Assembly: GCA_038380435.1 (NCBI GenBank)
Contig: JAWZYU010000034.1
Coordinates: 43,710,901 to 43,774,900 of the forward strand
Origin: Ryuthela nishihirai
Lineage: Eukaryota > Arthropoda > Arachnida > Araneae > Heptathelidae
DNA length: 64,000 bases
Direction: 5' to 3'
The translations under genes and the position numbers were made by a program. Shown here piece by piece: positions 54,686 through 64,000 of this stretch; position 1 is the first letter of the stretch; every line of letters starts with the position of its first letter. The notes under the pieces were generated by a model. That model searched no databases. It saw only the letters and a list, made by a program, of their open reading frames with translations, and was not told the origin of the DNA.

Positions 54686-55216
54686 ATCCTGATGAATCCT
54701 TGTAATCCGTCTTGTTATTTGGTTCCTTATTCTTCTGCACCGTAGGAGCCGTCGGATGATTTCTTGTTGACCCCAATTTGTTAGCAGAAGCGAAATCTTT
54801 TTGAGATAAATATGGAACGTTTGGCGTTGGAGCTTTTCCGGGAGTTCGGAGAGCAGGAGTCGTTGTTGGTGACGTATGCGTGGAAGTCGGTTCTTCGTCG
54901 TTCCCGGCTCTATTTTTGAATGGTCCCGAAGTTCCATAACTGTGGTGACCGTTGTAAGAAAAAGTGCTGTTCCTCTTTTCTGTTTTCTTGGAATTTGTTG
55001 TGATCGGTTTTGGATTGTAAGAGGAATAATGGTTGTGGTCTATGAAGGAACGTGTGGAGAAGTCCCCGGTTGATCGAAGGAATTGCGGATTGTAGGTCGT
55101 TGGGGGAGAAGTCCTCTCTTCCTGTGGTTGATTCCCTGATGTGGTCTTTGCATGGGTTCTCAAGGCAACTGGTGAATCTGTTATGCGGGAGGATGTTGTA
55201 ATAGATCTGGTGCTAC
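54686..55216 (-). CDS. VWC gene, first exon seen: 177-residue Ser/Thr/Pro-rich linker
   Basis: Acceptor: T run then aattccag before GTAGCACCAG; donor GTGAGT after ...TCAGGAT. 531 bases, phase 1 at both ends, no stop. Rich in Thr, Ser, Pro, Asn and Lys (for example SPTTTPALRTPGKAPTP), with no cysteine; it reads as another mucin-like spacer. It begins with a split codon, so at least one exon with the signal peptide lies upstream. I found no such exon between 55217 and 64000, where everything is repeat or short unique sequence. Confidence 0.82.
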
Positions 55217-55331
55217 CTGGAATTAAAAAAAAAAATTCAGTTGTATTTAACAAGATAACAGGAAACTAGATGCTTTTGATTCTAGATGCTTACGCAGTAT
55301 CTTGGGTATTAGGTGGTTTAACTTCGTAACT

Positions 55332-55649
55332 GGGGCGGGGGTGGCTCAGTCGGTAGCGAGCCAGGCTCGTAATCTGCAGTTCCCATGTTCGAGTCCCAGC
55401 TGTGTCAGCATTGAGATTTATCTCCGCAAAATTCCCCGTCCTGCCCACGGTCAGTAGGGGACACCGATGGGCTTGGAAAGGCCGCCGTCCGTCGGATGGG
55501 ACGTTAAGCCGTGGCCCCGTGTGCGGGATAGCCATACCCTGATGCAAATTAAAGAACATGCTGGATGGCATTGACGGGAGGCTACCATCTGTCTCCCAAT
55601 AGCTGTTCCAGTGGGTCTCCTCCCCCAACCTCTCTGAGCCTTCCAACCC
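55332..55649 (+). mobile_element. SINE1 with deleted tail and 12-bp target duplication
   Basis: Complete head and body, but the tail jumps from tctctgagccttc directly to caaccca. aacttcgtaact flanks it at 55320-55331 and 55650-55661. It inserted beside or into the LINE fragment that starts at about 55663. Confidence 0.9.
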
Positions 55650-55662
55650 AACTTCGTAACTA

Positions 55663-55975
55663 ATGATGAGGTTAGGCAAAGGAGTTTGCAACCTCCTTTA
55701 AGCAGCATATTGTGCAGAGAGAGACTCCGTTGGTTTGGCCATGTTGCCCGTATGGATGATTTTAAATTGGCGAATAGGGTTATGAACAGTGTGCCTAAAG
55801 ACCTCAGAAAGAGGGGGAGACCTAGGATGCGGTGGGCAGACAATATCAAAGAGGACCTTGTTAGAATTGGTGTGCAGTGGTCAGATGCAGCAGATGTAGC
55901 TCAGGACAGACTTGCTTGGAGAACTAAATTGCACGGTCTGGTTGGACCTCCGTAGCCCATTGCTGTTTGAGGATG
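55663..55975 (+). mobile_element. LINE (RTE-like) ORF2 C-terminal fragment
   Basis: Translates as RLRWFGHVARMDDFKLANRV, then GRPRMRWADNIKEDL and AWRTKL. This is the familiar C-terminal region of reverse transcriptases of RTE-like non-LTR retrotransposons (RLRWxGHVxRM ... GRPxxRWxDxIxxDL). The open frame runs from about 55686 to the stop at 55955, followed by a short 3' end (gcccattgctgtttgagg) and a (GAT)n tail. It is the longest and least homogenised copy at the edge of the array. The catalytic RT part is absent. Confidence 0.75.
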
Positions 55976-56182
55976 ATGATGATGATGAAAAGGGTTATGA
56001 ACAGTGTGCCTAAAGGTCTCAGAAAGAGGGGGAGATCTAGGATGCGGTGGGCAGACAATGTCAAACAGGACCTTGTTAGAATTGGTGTGCAGTGGACAGA
56101 TGCAGCAGATGTAGCTCAGGATAGACTTGCTTGGAGAACTAAATTGCACGGTCTGGTTGGACCTCCGTAGCCCATGGCTGCT

Positions 56183-56273
<91 letters not shown>

Positions 56274-56690
56274 TAGGGTTATGAACAGTGTGCCTAAAGG
56301 CCTCAGAAAGAAGGGGAGACCTAGGATGCGGTGGGCAGACAATGTCAAACAGGACCTTGTTAGAATTGGTGTGCAGTGGCCAGATGCATCAGATGTAGCT
56401 CAGGATAGACTTGCTTGGAGAACTAAATTACATGGTCTGGTTGGACTTCCGTAGCCCATGTCTGCTTGAGGATGATGATGATGATGAATAAGGTTATGAA
56501 CAGTGTGCCTAAAGGCCTCAGAAAGAGTGGGAGACCTAGGATGCGGTGGGCAGACAATGTCAAACAGGACCTTGTTAGAATTGGTGTGCAGTGGCCAGAT
56601 GCAGTAGATGTAGCTCAGGACAGATTTGCTTGGAGAACTAAATTGCACGGTCTGGTTGGACCTCCGTAGCCCATGGCTGCTTGAGGATGA

Positions 56691-56724
<34 letters not shown>

Positions 56725-57162
56725 GGTGGTGGTGGTGGTGGTGGTGGTGATGAATAGGGTTATGAACAGTGTGCCTAAAGGCCTCAGAAAGAAGGGGAGA
56801 CCTAGGATGCGGTGGGCAGACAATGTCAAACAGGACCTTGTTAGAATTGGTGTGCAGTGGCCAGATGCAGTAGGTGTAGCTCAGGACAGACTTCCTTGGA
56901 GAACTAAATTGCACGGTCTGGTTGGACCTCCGTAGCCCATGTCTGCTTGAGGATGATGATGATGATGAATAAGGTTATGAACAGTGTGCCTAAAGGCCTC
57001 AGGAAGAGGGGGAGACCTAGGATGCGGTGGGCAGACAATGTCAAACAGGACCTTGTTAGAATTGGTGTGCAGTGGCCAGATGCAGTAGATGTAGCTCAGG
57101 ACAGATTTGCTTGGAGAACTAAATTGCACGGTCTGGTTGGACCTCCGTAGCCCATGGCTGCT

Positions 57163-57217
<55 letters not shown>

Positions 57218-58797
57218 GGTGGTGGTGGTGGTGGTGGTGGTGGTGGTGGTGGTGGTGGTGATGAATAAGGTTATGAACAGTGTGCCTAAAGGCCTCAGAA
57301 AGAGGGGGAGACCTAGGATGCGGTGGGCAGACAATGTCAAACAGGACCTTGTTAGAATTGGTGTGCAGTGGCCAGATGCAGTAGATGTAGCTCAGGACAG
57401 ACTTCCTTGGAGAACTAAATTGCACGGTCTGGTTGGACCTCCGTAGCCCATGTCTGCTTGAGGATGATGATGATGATGTATAAGGTTATGAACAGTGTGC
57501 CTAAAGGCCTCAGAAAGAGGGGGAGACCTAGGATGCGGTGGGCAGACAATGTCAAACAGGACCTTGTTAGAATTGGTGTGCAGTGGCTGGATGCAGTAGA
57601 TGTAGCTCAGGACAGACTTCCTTGGAGAACTAAATTGCACGGTCTGGTTGGACCTCCGTAGCCCATGTCTGCTTGAGGATGATGATGATGATGAATAAGG
57701 TTATGAACAGTGTGCCTTAAAGGCCTCAGAAAGAAGGGGAGACCTAGGATGCGGTGGGCAGACAATGTCAAACAGGACCTTGTTAGAATTGGTGTGCAGT
57801 GGCCAGATGCAGTAGATGTAGCTCAGGACAGATTTGCTTGGAGAACTAAATTGCACGGTCTGGTTGGACCTCCGTAGCCCATGTCTGCTTGAGGATGATG
57901 ATGATGATGAATAATGTTATGAACAGTGTGCCTAAAGGCCTCAGAAGGAGGGGGAGACCTAGGATGCGGTGGGCAGACAATGTCAAACAGGACCTTGTTA
58001 GAATTGGTGTGCAGTGGCCAGATGCAGTAGATGTAGCTCAGGACAGATTTGCTTGGAGAACTAAATTGCACGGTCTGGTTGGACCTCCGTAGCCCATGTC
58101 TGCTTGAGGATGATGATGATGATGAATAAGGTTATGAACAGTGTGCCTAAAGGCCTCAGAAAGAGTGGGAGACCTAGGATGCGGTGGGCAGACAATGTCA
58201 AACAGGACCTTGTTAGAATTGGTGTGCAGTGGCCAGATGCAGTAGATGTAGCTCAGGACAGATTTGCTTGGAGAACTAAATTGCACGGTCTGGTTGGACC
58301 TCCGTAGCCCATGGCTGCTTGAGGATGATGATGATGATGGTGGTGGTGGTGGTGGTGGTGGTGGTGGTGGTGGTGGTGGTGGTGATGAATAGGGTTATGA
58401 ACAGTGTGCCTAAAGGCCTCAGAAAGAAGGGGAGACCTAGGATGCGGTGGGCAGACAATGTCAAACAGGACCTTGTTAGAATTGGTGTGCAGTGGCCAGA
58501 TGCAGTAGGTGTAGCTCAGGACAGACTTCCTTGGAGAACTAAATTGCACGGTCTGGTTGGACCTCCGTAGCCCATGTCTGCTTGAGGATGATGATGATGA
58601 TGAATAAGGTTATGAACAGTGTGCCTAAAGGCCTCAGGAAGAGGGGGAGACCTAGGATGCGGTGGGCAGACAATGTCAAACAGGACCTTGTTAGAATTGG
58701 TGTGCAGTGGCCAGATGCAGTAGATGTAGCTCAGGACAGATTTGCTTGGAGAACTAAATTGCACGGTCTGGTTGGACCTCCGTAGCCCATGGCTGCT

Positions 58798-58846
<49 letters not shown>

Positions 58847-61262
58847 GGTGGTGGTGGTGGTGGTGGTGGTGGTGGTGGTGGTGGTGGTGATGAATAAGGT
58901 TATGAACAGTGTGCCTAAAGGCCTCAGAAAGAGGGGGAGACCTAGGATGCGGTGGGCAGACAATGTCAAACAGGACCTTGTTAGAATTGGTGTGCAGTGG
59001 CCAGATGCAGTAGATGTAGCTCAGGACAGACTTCCTTGGAGAACTAAATTGCACGGTCTGGTTGGACCTCCGTAGCCCATGTCTGCTTGAGGATGATGAT
59101 GATGATGTATAAGGTTATGAACAGTGTGCCTAAAGGCCTCAGAAAGAGGGGGAGACCTAGGATGCGGTGGGCAGACAATGTCAAACAGGACCTTGTTAGA
59201 ATTGGTGTGCAGTGGCTGGATGCAGTAGATGTAGCTCAGGACAGACTTCCTTGGAGAACTAAATTGCACGGTCTGGTTGGACCTCCGTAGCCCATGTCTG
59301 CTTGAGGATGATGATGATGATGAATAAGGTTATGAACAGTGTGCCTTAAAGGCCTCAGAAAGAAGGGGAGACCTAGGATGCGGTGGGCAGACAATGTCAA
59401 ACAGGACCTTGTTAGAATTGGTGTGCAGTGGCCAGATGCAGTAGATGTAGCTCAGGACAGATTTGCTTGGAGAACTAAATTGCACGGTCTGGTTGGACCT
59501 CCGTAGCCCATGTCTGCTTGAGGATGATGATGATGATGAATAATGTTATGAACAGTGTGCCTAAAGGCCTCAGAAGGAGGGGGAGACCTAGGATGCGGTG
59601 GGCAGACAATGTCAAACAGGACCTTGTTAGAATTGGTGTGCAGTGGCCAGATGCAGTAGATGTAGCTCAGGACAGACTTCCTTGGAGAACTAAATTGCAC
59701 GGTCTGGTTGGACCTCCGTAGCCCATGTCTGCTTGAGGATGATGATGATGATGAATAAGGTTATGAACAGTGTGCCTAAAGGCCTCAGAAGGAGGGGGAG
59801 ACCTAGGATGTGGTGGGCAGACAATGTCAAACAGGACCTTGTTAGAATTGGTGTGCATTGCCCAGATGCAGTAGATGTAGCTCAGGACAGATTTGCTTGG
59901 AGAACTAAATTGCACGGTCTGGTTGGACCTCCGTAGCCCATGTCTGCTTGAGGATGATGATGATGATGATGAATAAGGTTATGAACAGTGTGCCTAAAGG
60001 CCTCAGAAAGAGGGGGAGACCTAGGATGCGGTGGGCAGACAATGTCAAACAGGACCTTGTTAGAATTGGTGTGCAGTGGCCAGATGCAGTAGATGTAGCT
60101 CAGGACAGATTTGCTTGGAGAACTAAATTGCACGGTCTGGTTGGACCTCCGTAGCCCATGTCTGCTTGAGGATGATGATGATGATGAATAAGGTTATGAA
60201 CAGTGTGCCTTAAAGGCCTGAGAAAGAAGGGGAGACTTAGGATGCGGTGGGCAGACAATGTCAAACAGGACCTTATTAGAATTGGTGTGCAGTGGACAGA
60301 TGCAGTAGATGTAGCTCCGGACAGATTTGCTTGGAGAACTAAATTGCACGGTCTGGTTGGACCTCCGTAGCCCATGTCTGCTTGAGGATGATGATGATGA
60401 TGAATAAGGTTATGAACAGTGTGCCTTAAAGGCCTCAGAAAGAAGGGGAGACCTAGGATGCGGTGGGCATTCAATGTCAAACAGGACCTTATTAGAATTG
60501 GTGTGCAGTGGACAGATGCAGTAGATGTAGCTCAGGACAGATTTGCTTGGAGAACTAAATTGCACGGTCTGGTTGGACCTCCGTAGCCCATGTCTGCTTG
60601 AGGATGATGATGATGATGAATAATGTTATGAACAGTGTGCCTAAAGGCCTCAGAAGGAGGGGGAGACCTAGGATGCGGTGGGCAGACAATGTCAAACAGG
60701 ACCTTGTTAGAATTGGTGTGCAGTGGCTGGATGCAGTAGATGTAGCTCAGGACAGACTTCCTTGGAGAACTAAATTGCACGGTCTGGTTGGACCTCCGTA
60801 GCCCATGTCTGCTTGAGGATGATGATGATGATGAATAAGGTTATGAACAGTGTGCCTTAAAGGCCTCAGAAAGAAGGGGAGACCTAGGATGCGGTGGGCA
60901 GACAATGTCAAACAGGACCTTGTTAGAATTGGTGTGCAGTGGCCAGATGCAGTAGATGTAGCTCAGGACAGATTTGCTTGGAGAACTAAATTGCACGGTC
61001 TGGTTGGACCTCCGTAGCCCATGTCTGCTTGAGGATGATGATGATGATGAATAATGTTATGAACAGTGTGCCTAAAGGCCTCAGAAGGAGGGGGAGACCT
61101 AGGATGCGGTGGGCAGACAATGTCAAACAGGACCTTGTTAGAATTGGTGTGCAGTGGCTGGATGCAGTAGATGTAGCTCAGGACAGACTTCCTTGGAGAA
61201 CTAAATTGCACGGTGTGGTTGGACCTCCGTAGCCCATGGCTGCTTGAGGATGATGATGATGA
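55976..61262 (+). repeat. Tandem array of LINE 3' ends with GAT/GTG tails, 23 more units
   Basis: Units of about 215 bp, each starting aataaggttatgaacagtgt (or close) and ending gcttgaggatgatgatgatg; some carry long (GAT)n or (GTG)n tails that stretch them to 250-300 bp. Most keep the peptide GRPRMRWADNVKQDLVRIG; five have cctta in place of ccta and are frameshifted. Blocks are duplicated: units from about 56455-58090 recur at about 58093-59725 in the same order, differing mainly in tail length, and a two-unit block of 431 bp (60598, 61029) repeats as well. The poly-Met/Val/His/Thr frames are tail translations and not proteins. Confidence 0.9.
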
Positions 61263-61265
61263 TTT

Positions 61266-61425
61266 TGTGGAAAAAATTCATTTTGCCGATCCGTGGGACT
61301 CGAACTGAGATCTCTCCAGATTCATACAAGAGTGTTCTGAAGTGTGCGAAGGAACACTGGCAAGAACATGGGGAGAGTTGGTTCGACTCCCGCAGATCGG
61401 TAAAATTCATTTTTTCCACAATACT
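61266..61425. mobile_element. Fold-back element with outward tRNA-like arms, copy 3
   Basis: The left arm (gtggaaaaaattcattttgc, cgatccgtgggactcgaact) and right arm (tggttcgactcccgcagatc, ggtaaaattcattttttcca) are inverted. Each arm outward is a T-arm/B-box-like GGTTCGACTCCC plus acceptor-like sequence. The inner parts (agagtgttct / ggaacactgg) are also partly inverted. It sits right at the end of the LINE-tail array. Confidence 0.65.
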
Positions 61426-61513
61426 ATTCATTAATTTAATGTCTTTTGCGTCAACAAATAATTCTGTGTATTTGTTATTAATCAAATATTTAGAGTGTTC
61501 CGCAAAACCGTGT

Positions 61514-62445
61514 ACAGTCGCTCAAAAAAATATCCGAACACTATGGTTGATTACAGAATCGAGAAAAAAATATCTCGCAGCGATTTTTTTACAAATTAAT
61601 GATCTGGCAACCTTCGTGCCACGTGACAAAGAAAAAAATCGTTCCCAGATATTTTTTCTGAATTCTGTATGGCACCGATTTTTTTTTTAGAAAATAGTGA
61701 TCTGGCAACCTTCGTGTCACGTAATTACAGAATTCAGGAAAAATATCTGGATCGTGTACAGCAACTGTACACGCTCCAGTTACCGTTCACAGCAAACTGG
61801 AGCGTGTGCAGTTACTGCACACGCTCCAGTTTGCTGTGAACGGTAACTGCACACGATCAATATTTCCGTGAGTGAGCCCACGCGATCTAGTATCAAAATA
61901 ATATGACCACCTACAGTCGCTCAAAAAAGTATCCAAACGCTATGGTTGTTTACAGAATTCACAAAAAATATCTGGCAATGATTTTTTTTTTAGAAAATAG
62001 TGATCTGGCAACCTTCGTGTCACGTGATTACAGAATTCAGGAAAAATATCTGGAGCGTGTACAGCAACTGTACACGCTCCAGTTACCGTTCACAGCAAAC
62101 TGGAGCGTGTGCAGTTACTGCAGACGCTCCAGTTTGCTGTGAACGGTAACTGCACACGCTCAATATTTCCGTGAGTGAGCCCACGCGATCTAGTATCAAA
62201 ATAATATGACCACCTACAGTCGCTCGAAAAAGTATCCGAACACTATGGTTAAGGAGAGAATTCAGAAAAAACTATCTGGCAACGATTTTTTTTGAAATTA
62301 GTGAATAGGCAACCTTCGTGTCACGTGACAACGAAGGTTGCCAGATCACTAATTTCTTTGAAAAAAAAAAATCGTTCCCAGATATTTTTTCTGAATTTTG
62401 TAATCAACCATAGTGTTCGGATATTGTTTTTTGAGCGACTGTATC
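61514..62445. mobile_element. Composite palindromic elements, two in tandem plus terminal MITE
   Basis: Two MITE-half + module B units (about 61514-61911 and 61912-62216), followed by a complete MITE palindrome (62217-62443, ending ttgagcgactgta). The hairpin at 61777-61849 is perfect: 35 bp stem, 3-base loop. The repeated join aataatatgaccacctacag shows that the composite itself is the repeating unit. Region 62446-62638 is unique with nothing recognised. Confidence 0.85.
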
Positions 62446-62638
62446 GTGTCCATAACTAAGATTTACCGCAGAAATGCCCAAAATTGATTGGCATACATCA
62501 TCACTAATACACAAACACTACGTTGTACAGTTACGAGTCTGAATGCAACCATTGATTGCAAAAACAAACGTGCTCTCTATTTGTTTATGTGTTCCGAAAT
62601 CGTAAAGGGAAATAATATTTGCTTTTCGTGGCGACGAA

Positions 62639-64000
62639 GTTGAAAGTCTTTAAAGAAGGAGAGTTGAAGAGCTCACCTCTGCAGATTGCTCTCGGTTGAA
62701 ACTCTTTAAAGAAGGAGAGTTGAAGAGCTCACCTCTGCAGATTGCTCTCGGTTGAAACTCTTTAAAGAAGGAGAGTTGAAGAGCTCACCACTGCAGATGG
62801 CTCTCGGTTGAAACTCTTTAAAGAAGGAGAGTTGAAGAGCTCACCTCTGCAGATTGCTCTCGGTTGAAACTCTTTAAAGAAGGAGAGTTGAAGAGCTCAC
62901 CACTGCAGATGGCTCTCGGTTGAAACTCTTTAAAGAAGGAGAGTTGAAGAGCTCACCTCTGCAGATTGCTCTCGGTTGAAACTCTTTAAAGAAGGAGAGT
63001 TGAAGAGCTCACCTCTGCAGATGGCTCTCGGTTGAAACTCTTTAAAGAAGGAGAGTTGAAGAGCTCACCTCTGCAGATGGCTCTCGGTTGAAACTCTTTA
63101 AAGAAGGAGAGTTGAAGAGATCACCTCTGCAGATGGCTCTCGGTTGAAACTCTTTAAAGAAGGAGAGTTGAAGAGATCACCTCTGCAGATGGCTCTCGGT
63201 TGAAACTCTTTAAAGAAGGAGAGTTGAAGAGCTCACCTCTGCAGATTGCTCTCGGTTGAAACTCTTTAAAGAAGGAGAGTTGAAGAGCTCACCACTGCAG
63301 ATGGCTCTCGGTTGAAACTCTTTAAAGAAGGAGAGTTGAAGAGCTCCCCTCTGCAGATTGCTCTCGGTTGAAACTCTTTAAAGAAGGAGAGTTGAAGAGC
63401 TCACCACTGCAGATGGCTCTCGGTTGAAACTCTTTAAAGAAGGAGAGTTGAAGAGCTCACCTCTGCAGATTGCTCTCGGTTGAAACTCTTTAAAGAAGGA
63501 GAGTTGAAGAGCTCACCACTGCAGATGGCTCTCGGTTGAAACTCTTTAAAGAAGGAGAGTTGAAGAGCTCACCTCTGCAGATGGCTCTCGGTTGAAACTC
63601 TTTAAAGAAGGAGAGTTGAAGAGATCACCTCTGCAGATGGCTCTCGGTTGAAACTCTTTAAAGAAGGAGAGTTGAAGAGATCACCTCTGCAGATGGCTCT
63701 CGGTTGAAACTCTTTAAAGAAGGAGAGTTGAAGAGCTCACCTCTGCAGATTGCTCTCGGTTGAAACTCTTTAAAGAAGGAGAGTTGAAGAGCTTACAACT
63801 GCAGATTGCTCTCGGTTGAAACTCTTTAAAGAAGGAGAGTTGAAGAGCTTACAACTGCAGATTGCTCTCGGTTGAAACTCTTTAAAGAAGGAGAGTTGAA
63901 GAGCTCACCTCTGCAGATGGCTCTCGGTTGAAACTCTTTAAAGAAGGAGAGTTGAAGAGATCACATCTGCTGATGACTCTCGGTTGAAACTCTTTAAAGA
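62639..64000. repeat. 56-bp array, about 24 copies, runs past the window end
   Basis: Unit: gttgaaactctttaaagaag, then gagagttgaagagctcacct and ctgcagattgctctcg. Variants: ctcacct/ctcacca/atcacct/cttacaa and gattgct/gatggct. On the minus strand, each unit has a splice-donor-like GTGAGC, GTGATC or GTAAGC after CTGCAGAG (or CTGCAGTG/CTGCAGTT). The array lies upstream of the known exons of the VWC gene. Confidence 0.93.

Larger units (their letters stand above)
22857..55216 (-). other. Gene span: mucin-like VWC-domain extracellular protein (tenectin-like), 5'-incomplete
   Basis: Eight exons on the minus strand join into one open frame of about 1765 codons ending in TGA. All introns begin with GT and end with AG, and all are phase 1, so the internal exons (531, 186, 87, 189, 3267, 186 and 738 bases) are symmetrical. 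Domain order: Ser/Thr/Pro-rich linker, VWC, short linker, VWC, 1089-residue linker, VWC, 246-residue linker, half VWC. Secreted proteins that alternate VWC modules with mucin-like regions include insect tenectin; kielin/chordin-like proteins also carry VWC repeats but lack such linkers. No signal peptide or start codon is seen, so the 5' exons must lie beyond 64 kb or in undetected sequence upstream of 55217. The name is an inference; the exon chain is well supported. Confidence 0.85.

Noticed and set aside
56182..59075. Poly-Met, poly-Val, poly-His and poly-Thr proteins
   Set aside because: Translations of GAT/GTG microsatellite tails of the LINE-derived array.
55686..61232. Two dozen small ORFs with a conserved GRPRMRWADN peptide as possible gene family
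   Set aside because: They are the C-terminal piece of a retrotransposon reverse transcriptase repeated in tandem; no start of their own, no catalytic domain, and five units are frameshifted.

Overview
The window is animal nuclear DNA, most probably from an arthropod. It shows spliced exons with phase-1 GT-AG introns, tRNA-derived SINEs, Tc1-type palindromic MITEs, a non-LTR (RTE-like) LINE tail and many minisatellites. The exact group cannot be fixed from sequence alone; a chelicerate is my guess. No bacterial-style operons, CRISPR arrays or viral genes were seen.

One protein-coding gene is supported. It lies on the minus strand from about 55.2 kb down to 22.86 kb, and its 5' end is outside the window. 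I reconstructed eight exons (54686-55216, 50838-51023, 48116-48202, 43077-43265, 38860-42126, 35672-35857, 24997-25734, 22857-22972). Every internal exon is a multiple of three and every junction is phase 1, so they join into one open frame of about 1765 codons. It alternates cysteine-rich von Willebrand factor C (VWC) modules (three complete, one final half module) with long Ser/Thr/Pro/Asn-rich and acidic linkers. This is the architecture of a mucin-like extracellular matrix protein such as insect tenectin; the orthology is an inference. Exons make up about 5.3 kb of the 32 kb span, and the introns are almost entirely repeats.

Layout: 0-22 kb is intergenic (or downstream) repeat land with SINE1 copies, SINE2 copies, three minisatellites, several inverted-repeat DNA elements and a few unexplained unique stretches. 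22.4-22.86 kb is the 3' flank of the gene. 22.9-55.2 kb is the gene; its largest intron (25.7-35.7 kb) carries a 7.3-kb array of a 68-bp repeat, and another intron carries a 2.6-kb purine/pyrimidine-asymmetric 50-bp array right beside a splice acceptor. 55.3-61.3 kb is a tandem array of a LINE 3' end with trinucleotide tails. 61.3-62.4 kb holds fold-back elements, and 62.6-64.0 kb is a 56-bp array running off the window.

The recurring theme is that pieces of mobile elements have become tandem repeats: the 3' third of a SINE (169-bp unit), the anticodon/T-arm segment of a second tRNA-derived SINE (36-bp unit), apparently a Tc1-like terminal repeat (33-bp unit), and a LINE 3' end (about 215-bp unit). 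Several SINE insertions keep perfect target-site duplications, including one carrying three copies of its own tail. A small family of fold-back elements whose two arms are each a tRNA 3' half facing outward is the least familiar structure here.
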